Below, piece after piece: positions 35,265 through 42,954 of a DNA stretch of 64,000 nucleotides. The translations under genes and the position numbers were made by a program. Within the stretch, counting starts at the first letter, position 1; each line of letters begins with the position of its first letter. This DNA is from JBEBSD01 sp040394475 (GTDB taxonomy: Bacteria > Bacteroidota > Bacteroidia > Cytophagales > Spirosomataceae), in the NCBI GenBank assembly GCA_040394475.1, contig JBEBSD010000019.1, positions 1 through 64,000 on the forward strand. Reading direction: 5' to 3'. A model generated the notes under the pieces. That model did not search any database. It was not told the DNA's origin and saw nothing but the letters and a program-made list of their open reading frames with translations.

Positions 35265-36440
35265 CTACGGGTTGAAATTTTCAAAATCGATCTCCAGATG
35301 CCTTGCTACTTCGGGCACCCAGCGGTTTTGCACGAAATCTACATGATCCGGATGCAGGTTATACGCCTCATAGGCAGCGGAGTCCCGGAAGATCATTGAA
35401 AAGCCATAGGTGAAATCATTTTTCGGACTGACCTGATCGTACGCCTGAAACGACTGCACGACGGGAATAGCGCTCAGGATGCGTCTACCGTCTTCCATAA
35501 ATCTGCGGGCTTCTTCGGATCCTTTTTCATGCCTGAGGTCAAATATAACCATGTGTTTGACTCCTTCCAGGAACGGATGCTGTGCAGAGGTTTCCGGAGG
35601 TGCCTCACCATTGGAAATGGCATTGAAATACTCCAAACCGGCTTTCACGTCAGCAAGATTGTCCCACCAGTTGGCTTCTTGTTCGATGTAAACGTAGCCG
35701 TCAAACCGTTGCCGCTTTAATTCGGCGGCGGTTTCTTTAAAATCGATCACGCCTTTTCCGATCACCACGTATTCTGCCTTTAATTCGTCTGCACGGGCCA
35801 CATCCTTAAGATGTACGCTGATTAATTTCCCTTCCAGGGATTTCAGGGCGGCTACCGGGTCCAGGCCGCTGCGGGTCCAGTGTCCGATGTCCCCGCAGGC
35901 TCCCAGGTGTGGCCGGCCCTCACTGGCCTTGAGCACGCTGTCGGGATGCCAGTAATAGCTTTCTCCTTTGGCATGCTGATGCAGTGCGGTCCGGATGCCG
36001 TATACAGCGCCCAGGCTGTCCAGTAAATCCCATTCATCCGGCCGGGGCTCACTGACGAAAAAAGACACGCCGAGTTTTTTGCCGAGCTCAAAATAGTGCA
36101 GCCATTGTTCCGGGGTTTTGGCGTCTCCGACATAAATGGAAGGCATCTGCAGGTTTTTTTCGTCGAGCAACGCCTTTATGCGGATGACATCGTCGTCCGT
36201 AAGCAATGAAAAAGTCTTATTGTCAAAAGCGTCGCCCAACTGATGAAAGGAAAAACCCTCCACATAGCGGAGTCCGGCACTATCGGCCTTTTCCAGCGTT
36301 TGAGGGAACGGGAATTTATTGAACGAGTAAAGGGCCACACCCATTTTCCAGGGAACGGTCGTTTCTTCCACTTTTTTTGTACAGCTGCTGATGCATAAAA
36401 GTGTCAGAAGCAGCGCGTAACAGGATGTTTTGTTTTGCAT
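35265..36440 (-). CDS. Lipoprotein TIM-barrel sugar isomerase/epimerase fused to a Dabb domain
   Basis: A 391-residue periplasmic lipoprotein (TLLCISSC lipobox). Residues 30-280 form an AP endonuclease 2/xylose-isomerase-type TIM barrel: SIYVGDAKTPEQW, HQHAKGESYYWHPD, GACGDIGHWTRSG, ISVHLKDV and YIEQEANWW carry the metal-site acids and histidines. Residues about 290-385 match a Dabb (A/B barrel) domain (HMVIFDLRHEKGSEEARRF). Such exported isomerases are common in oxidative degradation of sugars via 3-keto sugars. It lies 40 bp behind the Gfo/Idh/MocA oxidoreductase gene on the same strand, a typical partner. Confidence 0.85.
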   Translation of the reverse strand: MQNKTSCYALLLTLLCISSCTKKVEETTVPWKMGVALYSFNKFPFPQTLEKADSAGLRYVEGFSFHQLGDAFDNKTFSLLTDDDVIRIKALLDEKNLQMPSIYVGDAKTPEQWLHYFELGKKLGVSFFVSEPRPDEWDLLDSLGAVYGIRTALHQHAKGESYYWHPDSVLKASEGRPHLGACGDIGHWTRSGLDPVAALKSLEGKLISVHLKDVARADELKAEYVVIGKGVIDFKETAAELKRQRFDGYVYIEQEANWWDNLADVKAGLEYFNAISNGEAPPETSAQHPFLEGVKHMVIFDLRHEKGSEEARRFMEDGRRILSAIPVVQSFQAYDQVSPKNDFTYGFSMIFRDSAAYEAYNLHPDHVDFVQNRWVPEVARHLEIDFENFNP

Positions 36441-36480
36441 AAAGATAGTTGATTGGTAAGGCGCAGGGATGAAAGGCTAC

Positions 36481-37764
36481 TTACAGCAGGTTCCATTTTT
36501 TACGGGGTTTGCGGTGCAGCAACTTGTTTGCAGCTCTTTCTCCGACAAATTTTTCCTTTTCCGCATTCCACTCCAATGGTTTTCCGAGCCGATACGAAAT
36601 AAGCCCCAGGTGCATGGGGAGCGTCATCTGGCGGGCATACTCGAGATTGGACTCGGGTTGGGTGCGTGATTTGACGGCGTCCACAAAGTTTTGCTGATGT
36701 CCCGGGGAGCGCTGCAAGGTTTGCGGGACCGTGGTAAGATCGGTGAGTTTCTCGCCATTGATCGTTATTTCCCGCTTTCCGTAATCGCAGACAAGCATCC
36801 CTTTGTCTCCTTCAAAACAGGCGCCTATCCCCATTTTTTCGGCGCCGGGTATGGCCGGTGGAGCGGTGGTCCAGTTGATCGTTAAGCCGTCGAATTCGTA
36901 ATCGACGTCGAGCCATTTGGGGGCGTTGGCAATCCCTTCCGGCGCTTCGCCGCGGGCGTGAATACGCCTGAGTCCTTTCGGTTGCAGCGACCAGAAAGCC
37001 ACATCGGCAATGTGGCACCAGAAGTCGGCAAACATCCCACCGGAATATTCCAGGAAATAACGGTAGTTGAAATGGCATTTTTCAGGAATATATTCCGTAA
37101 AGGGCGCCGGACCCAGCCACATATCCCAGTCGAGGGTAGCCGGCACCGCCTGAGGTTTAGGGCTGCCCAGTTCGGGAGCGCCCCCGGTTTTCCAGAGTTT
37201 GACCGTTTTAACAGTTCCTATACTTCCCGACTGCACCAGCTCTACGACCCGGTGGAAATTATCGCTGGCGTGAATCTGGTTCCCCATCTGGAACACCCGG
37301 TTATGCTTTTTCAGATAATGAAGCATGGTTTGCCCCTCTTTCACATCGTACGACAGCGGTTTTTCGCCATAAACATCTTTTCCCGCATCGAAGGCCAGGC
37401 AGGCGATCTGACTATGCCAGTGATCGGGAGTGGCACAGGTAATGGCATCAATGTCATTCCGTTCAAGAATACGGCGGAAGTCAGTATAGGTCGCGACATT
37501 ACGACCGGGCTGCAGGGTTTGCAGCTTCTTCAGGGTATCACCCAGGCGGACCTGGTCTACATCGCAAAGGGCGGCTATTTCTACTTCCGGGAGATTGGCA
37601 AACCAGTTCATGTGAGCGTTTCCCATACCGCCCAGCCCGATATGTGCCACCCGGAGGCGGTCGCTTGCCCGTACTTTGCCATAAAGAGAGGGCATAATGG
37701 AAAAGCCCAGTGCACTGAGGGCTGATTGTTTAAGAAAGGTACGCCTGCTGGAATTGTGTTTCAT
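36481..37764 (-). CDS. Gfo/Idh/MocA-family oxidoreductase, Tat-exported
   Basis: A 427-residue NAD(P)-dependent sugar oxidoreductase. The N-terminus MKHNSSRRTFLKQSALSALG carries the twin-arginine motif RRTFLK, so it is folded before export. The Rossmann start RVAHIGLGGMGNAHM (near 38-52) and the catalytic EKPLSYDVKEGQTM (near 134-147) are typical. The C-terminal domain has the family HxxxD-type stretch FADFWCHIADVAFWS (near 246-260). It probably oxidises a sugar in the periplasm; the TIM-barrel lipoprotein is the next gene. It is followed upstream by 423 bp of repeats and then the dehydrogenase-cytochrome gene. Confidence 0.88.
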   Translation of the reverse strand: MKHNSSRRTFLKQSALSALGFSIMPSLYGKVRASDRLRVAHIGLGGMGNAHMNWFANLPEVEIAALCDVDQVRLGDTLKKLQTLQPGRNVATYTDFRRILERNDIDAITCATPDHWHSQIACLAFDAGKDVYGEKPLSYDVKEGQTMLHYLKKHNRVFQMGNQIHASDNFHRVVELVQSGSIGTVKTVKLWKTGGAPELGSPKPQAVPATLDWDMWLGPAPFTEYIPEKCHFNYRYFLEYSGGMFADFWCHIADVAFWSLQPKGLRRIHARGEAPEGIANAPKWLDVDYEFDGLTINWTTAPPAIPGAEKMGIGACFEGDKGMLVCDYGKREITINGEKLTDLTTVPQTLQRSPGHQQNFVDAVKSRTQPESNLEYARQMTLPMHLGLISYRLGKPLEWNAEKEKFVGERAANKLLHRKPRKKWNLL

Positions 37765-37795
37765 TTGTATAGAAATTGTTGGGATTTACGATTTA

Positions 37796-38145
37796 CGATT
37801 GATTTCCGACAGCCGACAGCCGATCTCTGATAGCTGATTTACGATTTGATTGCTGATAGCCAACTTCTGGGTTCGACTTCTGGGTTCGACTCCTGGGTTC
37901 GACTTCGCTCACCCAACCACCCAACCACCCAACCACTCAACTACTTAACCACTCAACCACCCAACCACCCATCGTATCTTGTGTCTCGTGCCGGTTGCCG
38001 CCACACTTCCGAACGCCGATCGCTGACAGCCGATAGCTGACAGCCGATCGCTGACAGCCGATCGCTGACAGCCGATAGCCGACAGCCGATAGCTGATAGC
38101 TGATAGCTGATAGCCGATCGCTGACAGCCGACTTCCGAAACCAAA
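37796..38145. repeat. Largest composite repeat tract: GATAGCTGA array, GGGTTCGACT and CACCCAACC units
   Basis: An array of CGATAGCTGA/CGATCGCTGA/CCGACAGC units runs at 37796-37862. Three GGGTTCGACTTCT units and about seven CACCCAACC/CACTCAACC units follow (37863-37975). The sequence CGTATCTTGTGTCTCGTGCC then leads into a second array of 7-mer GACAGCC/GATAGCT units at 38008-38145. The modules mirror those at 14790 and 35078, with this copy inverted for the middle part. The whole 423-bp gap between 37765 and 38187 is this element; no gene is seen. Confidence 0.7.
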
Positions 38146-38187
38146 AGCCGCCAATCCCACCTATCTACTGCCATTAACCCGGCGGTA

Positions 38188-40884
38188 TCAGCGTTCGAAA
38201 CGCATCCAATCCAGGTGGAACAGACTTCCTGTTGCAGCCGGGTTGCTATAGACCAGGTAGAGATCGTGGAACCCGTTGGCCGGCTGCAGCTCCAGCCGGA
38301 ACTCCTGCCAGCCGGTTTTTAGATCCGGCACGTTCCCGGGGGGGAGGGTGACGGTCCCCAGAAGCGGACCGTCTTTTGCGCCGCTTCTGGCTTCGATAGT
38401 CCCACCCTGGCCATGGGCCTGGGCCAGGAAACGGATCGCGCGAATATGCGTCAGGTCAAGGTGGTTGAAGCGGGTGTATTTACCGGCGGTAATATTCGCG
38501 ATATAGGAATGATAACCCGTATTGGCGGTAGCAATTACAACTCCCACATTCCCTTCGTCATAGGTTTCCAATTTAATCGTAGGGTTTCTTAAAGCCAGGT
38601 AGCGGCTGGAGGTAATAGGGGAAATGCCATTGGCGCCCCCGTCGGTATAGGAAGCAACCAATACATAAGCTCCTTCTGTCCCCTTGTCCGTATGACGGTT
38701 GAGGGGGAAACGGCCGGCGAGCGGTATGTTTTCCGGTTTGCGGCCCAGCGACAGGATGTAGGCCGCAAGCTCCTCCGCCTGGCTGGCTGAGAGATCAGGA
38801 TGGGGCGGCATCGGATAGCTGCCCCAGCTGCCGCTGCCGCCCTTGATAATTTTATTCGCCAGTATCCGGCTGTTTTCTTTTACCGCACGATAGCGTTCCG
38901 AAATAGCCATCAGGGAAGGGCCGATCGACTTTTCCGTTTTACTATGGCACGCACTGCAGTCAAGCGTTTGATAGTATTTTTCAGTAGTAATGTAGGCAAT
39001 AGAGGTGTTGTCTCCTCCTGATAAAACACTGGCCAGATCTTTTCCGAAATCGAGATAGTTAAAGGAAGCAGTAACACGGGCAGGGTCGATGCGTTGGTCT
39101 TCCCGATCGTTGATCGTAATGGTGTAAGGCAGTTCGGAATCGTCCCAGTAGAAGCTTTGGTTGGCCGTCGTGGCAATCGTAACTTCCGGGGGTGAATTGC
39201 CGACCCGGATCTGCCGGGTAGTGGAAGCCGTACTGCCATGCGGATCGCGGACCGTGAGCAGGGCTTGGTAGGTTCCGGGTTGCCGGAAGGTATATCGGAT
39301 TTGCTTTCCGTGCAGGCGGGTGGTACCGAGCTGCCATTCGTAGGTGAGCGTGTCTCCCGGGTCAAAGTCCCTGGAGCCTTCTGCCGAGAAAGTGACCGTC
39401 AGCGGGGCGGCCCCCACTTCTGTGCTGGCAGCGGCAATCGCTACCGGGGTGCGGTTGCCTTCCGTATACGTTACCCGGATAATGCCGGAATCGGTATTGC
39501 GGGCAAACCAGTTGGTGCCGTAAGCCAGCACATACAACGCCCCGTCCGGTGCGATCAGCATATCCATCGGAGCTACTACCTTCAATTGCGGAAGAAAATG
39601 TTCCATACCGGCGTAGTTGCCGTTGTTGTCCATCGTGACCGCAACGATCCACTTACGTACCCAGTCGTAGATAAACAGTTTGCCGTTGTAATACGCAGGC
39701 AATTTATAAGGTGCATCGGGATACAGATCGCTGTAATAAACAGGTCCGGCCATGGCCGAAGCCCCTCCTTTTCCCAGGTCCGGCCATCTTTTGGAAGGGC
39801 CTTTGCCGTACCAGATGAAAGCGGGCCGGGCAGGCGGGAGCTTGCGGATGCCGGTGTTGTTCGGGGACTCGTTGACCGGATGCTCCGGATCCTGGGCCGG
39901 GCCTTCCTGTTTGGTTTCGAAATCATATTTGGGAAAGGCTTCATTGGCCCCCAGGAAATAAGGATAGCCGAAAAAGCCCGGCCCGCGTGCCTGATTGATT
40001 TCATCATAACTGAGAAATCCTTCTTCAGCAGGCACCTGGGTATCGGGGCCTACATCACCCCAGTAGAGAAAATTGGTTTTGGGGTCGACCGAGATGCGGA
40101 AGGGATTCCGGACGCCCATCACATAAATTTCGGGTTTCCCTTCCGAGCCGTCTTTGGGAAACAGGTTCCCGTCGGGAATACTGTAGGTGCCGTCAGCTTC
40201 CGGCCGGATGCGAAGAATCTTACCCCGATAATCATTGCTGTTGGCGGTAGAAGCCTGGCCGTCAGAAAGATGCCTGCCCGGGCGTTCATCGGTAGGATTA
40301 TGTCCCTCTATTTCTTCCGCATTGGTATTGTCGCCTATGGAAAGATACAACAGGCCGCTGCGGTCAAATACCAGATGTCCCGCCGAATGGCAGCAATATT
40401 CGCGTTGCGTAGGAATTTCGAGCAGTACTTTTTTTGAGGATTCCACCAGCATGCCGTCTTTTAGTTCGTATCGTACCAAATGACTTACACTCCTGGGACC
40501 GCCGACGCCGTAATAGAAATAAAGCCAGTGATTGACCGCAAAACCGGGGTCGGCAGCTACACCGAGCAACCCGTCTTCAATACCGCTGAAAACATTGAAA
40601 TGGGCGAGTGTCCGGAGCTCTTGTGTTGCGTGACTGAAGTACCGTACGCCTCCTTTTCGTTCAACCACTACGATGTCGTAATTGGGCAGCAGCGCCATTT
40701 GCATAGGCTCATCCAACCCCGAAACGAGCGTCTGATACGTAAACCGCGTAGAATCGGGTTTTTCACTGGCAAGATGCGGAAAAGACGGCCTTTCGTCCGG
40801 CAGCAGACCTGGCAAACGAGGCAACCGGAAAGTCAGCAGGCAAAAGGTACCAATAAGGATCGGGAGTAGAATGGATTTTAACAC
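38188..40884 (-). CDS. Multidomain secreted glucose/sorbosone-type dehydrogenase with PKD, cytochrome c and CBM6-like domains
   Basis: An 898-residue exported protein (N-terminal FCLLTFRLPRLP hydrophobic). Residues about 50-480 form a GSDH/PQQ-dependent propeller (GIEDGLLGVAADPGF, YCCHSAGHLVFDRSGLLYLS, VMGVRNPFRISVDPKTN). A PKD domain lies near 485-570 (TVTFSAEGSRDFDPGDTLTY), and a c-type cytochrome near 640-735 (CSACHSK, with SYPMPPHPD for the Met ligand). A CBM6-like domain ends it (YTRFNHLDLTHIRAIRFLAQ). It would oxidise extracellular or periplasmic aldose or glycan ends and pass electrons to its heme. It is separated from the downstream Tat-exported oxidoreductase gene by repeats, so it likely has its own promoter. 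Confidence 0.88.
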   Translation of the reverse strand: MLKSILLPILIGTFCLLTFRLPRLPGLLPDERPSFPHLASEKPDSTRFTYQTLVSGLDEPMQMALLPNYDIVVVERKGGVRYFSHATQELRTLAHFNVFSGIEDGLLGVAADPGFAVNHWLYFYYGVGGPRSVSHLVRYELKDGMLVESSKKVLLEIPTQREYCCHSAGHLVFDRSGLLYLSIGDNTNAEEIEGHNPTDERPGRHLSDGQASTANSNDYRGKILRIRPEADGTYSIPDGNLFPKDGSEGKPEIYVMGVRNPFRISVDPKTNFLYWGDVGPDTQVPAEEGFLSYDEINQARGPGFFGYPYFLGANEAFPKYDFETKQEGPAQDPEHPVNESPNNTGIRKLPPARPAFIWYGKGPSKRWPDLGKGGASAMAGPVYYSDLYPDAPYKLPAYYNGKLFIYDWVRKWIVAVTMDNNGNYAGMEHFLPQLKVVAPMDMLIAPDGALYVLAYGTNWFARNTDSGIIRVTYTEGNRTPVAIAAASTEVGAAPLTVTFSAEGSRDFDPGDTLTYEWQLGTTRLHGKQIRYTFRQPGTYQALLTVRDPHGSTASTTRQIRVGNSPPEVTIATTANQSFYWDDSELPYTITINDREDQRIDPARVTASFNYLDFGKDLASVLSGGDNTSIAYITTEKYYQTLDCSACHSKTEKSIGPSLMAISERYRAVKENSRILANKIIKGGSGSWGSYPMPPHPDLSASQAEELAAYILSLGRKPENIPLAGRFPLNRHTDKGTEGAYVLVASYTDGGANGISPITSSRYLALRNPTIKLETYDEGNVGVVIATANTGYHSYIANITAGKYTRFNHLDLTHIRAIRFLAQAHGQGGTIEARSGAKDGPLLGTVTLPPGNVPDLKTGWQEFRLELQPANGFHDLYLVYSNPAATGSLFHLDWMRFER

Positions 40885-41004
40885 GGACTGGTAATTAAGC
40901 GGGAAATATAGGGATTACAGGAATGAAACACTATGGGACGCAGTTAAAAATAGCCGGTGGGCCTGCCCGTTGCAACCCGGATCTTTTATCGGTCAGAACC
41001 GTAC

Positions 41005-41301
41005 TCAGGCCTCGGGCCAGGCGGTTTCGATTCCTTGCTTACGGATAAATTGCTGAAAATCGCGCAGATGCTGTTCCCGGACTGCCTGCGGAGTGCACTG
41101 ATGGCGGATGCTGTACGCGCCGACCGGTTCTCCTGCGTAAAGGAATATGAAATAAAACGAACAAGTGAAAACCAGCAATTTAAAAGGAACCTCCCAATGG
41201 CTGGGGGCGATGGAAACGGGGATGTACGGGCTGTTGTACTCCTTATTTAGATTGGATTTAAAATAATACGGGTGAAAATGAACTTTATCGGTGCGGATGA
41301 C
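41005..41301 (-). pseudogene. Start-less open frame, possible gene remnant
   Basis: Within the 457-bp region 40885-41341 the minus strand has a 98-codon open frame ending at 41005 with no ATG or GTG at its beginning. Its C-terminus reads AYSIRHQCTPQAVREQHL and DFQQFIRKQGIETAWPEA, which looks like real protein. It could be the end of a gene whose 5' part was lost, or chance. I do not recognise the family. The rest of this region shows nothing else. Confidence 0.25.
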
Positions 41302-41341
41302 TTATTTTTGCACTGAAATTTATAATCAGAGAGATCGGAGT

Positions 41342-41500
41342 ATGGACGGTGCTGTTTTGATAAGTATGGAAGCGGGAGAGCTGGCAGGCACAACCCCCTG
41401 GGGGTATTCTTTGATGGAGCAGGAATGTTGTCTGCTGAAAAAATGCTGCAAGGCTTATAAAAAGAAGGGAAAGCGTTGTAAAAAGTGCCCCAAAAAATAG
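41342..41500 (+). CDS. 52-residue Cys/Lys-rich small protein
   Basis: A short protein ending CCLLKKCCKAYKKKGKRC and CKKCPKK, with seven cysteines in the last 26 residues and a very basic tail. I place the start at the ATG at 41342 (MDGAVLISMEAG). Small proteins with KKCCKxYKKKGKxCKKCPK-type tails occur across Bacteroidota; function unknown, metal binding or an RNA-binding role is possible. It lies just before the 231-bp tandem repeats, and no RBS or promoter stands out. Confidence 0.5.
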   Translation: MDGAVLISMEAGELAGTTPWGYSLMEQECCLLKKCCKAYKKKGKRCKKCPKK

Positions 41501-41528
41501 GAGATATCCCATATTAATAGTCGTTTCC

Positions 41529-42221
41529 CTGGCATGTCCGGATTGCTTGTTACAAATTGATACCCTGCTTAATTTTCCAAAGTAATCCGTAAAAGGAGCA
41601 CAGAGACACGCAGCGTTTTTTGCACGGAGTTTCACAGAGGTTTTTGTGAAATGGGTTGCCTGGTGTCTGACTGGCGTTTAGTAAATTATTTTTTTCTCCG
41701 TGCCTTCTCGGTGCTTTTTTCTCCGTGTAGCTCCGTGTTTATGCCTTCTTTGTGTTTTCCTGGCATGTCCGGATTGCTTGTTACAAATTGATACCCTGCT
41801 TAATTTTCCAAAGTAATCCGTAAAAGGAGCACAGAGACACGCAGCGTTTTTTGCACGGAGTTTCACAGAGGTTTTTGTGAAATGGGTTGCCTGGTGTCTG
41901 ACTGGCGTTTAGTAAATTATTTTTTTCTCCGTGCCTTCTCGGTGCTTTTTTCTCCGTGTAGCTCCGTGTTTATGCCTTCTTTGTGTTTTCCTGGCATGTC
42001 CGGATTGCTTGTTACAAATTGATACCCTGCTTAATTTTCCAAAGTAATCCGTAAAAGGAGCACAGAGACACGCAGCGTTTTTTGCACGGAGTTTCACAGA
42101 GGTTTTTGTGAAATGGGTTGCCTGGTGTCTGACTGGCGTTTAGTAAATTATTTTTTTCTCCGTGCCTTCTCGGTGCTTTTTTCTCCGTGTAGCTCCGTGT
42201 TTATGACTTCTTTGTGTTCGA
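41529..42221. repeat. Three tandem copies of a 231-bp unit
   Basis: Copies run at 41529-41759, 41760-41990 and 41991-42221 with almost perfect identity; the third differs near its end (GACTTC for GCCTTC). Each contains CACAGAGACACGCAG, TTGCACGGAGTTTCACAGAG and CTCCGTGCCTTCTC/CTCCGTGTAGCTCCGTG, whose halves form inverted repeats (GCACGGAG/CTCCGTGC). The unit carries an identical 62-codon open frame on the minus strand in copies one to three, which I do not take as coding. It fills the gap between the Cys/Lys-rich gene and the sigma-factor gene. Confidence 0.9.
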
Positions 42222-42313
42222 AAAGGTATTTTTTTTAAAGAAAAAATCACAAAAATAGGGTATGATTCGGGGTGGAAAGGATCTTTTAGGAAATGTCATG
42301 TCATTTGTAACAG

Positions 42314-42880
42314 ATGAAAGCACGTATTACTTCTGATGAAGCGCAAAAACTTTGGCGGGATTATCAATGCGGGGATATGTATGCTTTAGCGAGTATCATG
42401 CAGGGCTATTACCCGGATTTGTTTCATTGGGGACTGAGTTTGTACAATGAGCGGGAGCTGGTGAAAGATTGTATTCAGGATGTATTCGTGAAGTTATGGA
42501 AGGTGCAGGAGTCGGTTACTACCGTAGAAAATGTACGGGCGTATCTCCTGGTGGTGCTGAAAACCCGTATTTTAAGAGAGCTGTCCAAAAAGTATGTCAC
42601 GCATCAATCGGCACTGACAGAGGACTATACATTTTCATTTGAGTTTGCCGCTGATCTGCGGCTGATCGACGAAGAGCATGAGATCTACCGGATAAAGAAA
42701 CTGGAAGCTGTCCTCAACCGCTTGTCCGGAAGACAGAAAGAGCTGATTTATCTCCGGTTTTATCAGTGCCTGAGTTTTGAGCAAATAGCGGAGGTAATGC
42801 AGTTAAACCGTCAGTCTGTTTATAACCTCCTGCAAAAATCATTGGGGAGTTTACGGAAGTACCTGGGGCAGGTCGCCTGA
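42314..42880 (+). CDS. ECF-type RNA polymerase sigma factor
   Basis: A 188-residue sigma-70 family factor with region 2 near residues 25-95 (the YYPDLFHWGLSLYNERELV and DCIQDVFVKLWK helices) and region 4 near 130-185 (LSGRQKELIYLRFYQCLSFE, LNRQSVYNLLQKSLGSLRK). In Bacteroidota this class is controlled by the FecR-type anti-sigma factor encoded next to it and signals from a SusC-type receptor through the STN domain. The FecR-like gene follows 74 bp later and susC comes after it, a standard trans-envelope signalling layout. Confidence 0.93.
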   Translation: MKARITSDEAQKLWRDYQCGDMYALASIMQGYYPDLFHWGLSLYNERELVKDCIQDVFVKLWKVQESVTTVENVRAYLLVVLKTRILRELSKKYVTHQSALTEDYTFSFEFAADLRLIDEEHEIYRIKKLEAVLNRLSGRQKELIYLRFYQCLSFEQIAEVMQLNRQSVYNLLQKSLGSLRKYLGQVA

Positions 42881-42954
42881 GGATACCCTTGCGAAACGGG
42901 TTACGTATATTGTAGGCGTTAATAATAGGTTTGGATGTCTCAAAAAGTTGTGTG

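Noticed and set aside
37796..38145. ATCAGC/GATAGC arrays considered as CRISPR or origin iterons
   Set aside because: Units are about 7 bp with drift, no spacers, and they recur at several gene junctions; no replication gene is near.
39238..40437. Plus-strand 399-codon frame
   Set aside because: It is opposite to the 898-residue dehydrogenase, whose domains are clear; its length follows from GC-rich codons.
40957..41250. Plus-strand 97-codon frame
   Set aside because: It overlaps the more protein-like minus-strand frame, starts without context and shows no family features.
41678..42097. Identical 62-codon minus-strand frames inside the 231-bp units
   Set aside because: They appear only because the unit is repeated and the frame is open; the translation is basic low-complexity and has no family-like pattern.
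41529..42221. Tandem repeats considered as a CRISPR array
   Set aside because: The unit is 231 bp with no repeat/spacer alternation and no cas genes are in the window.
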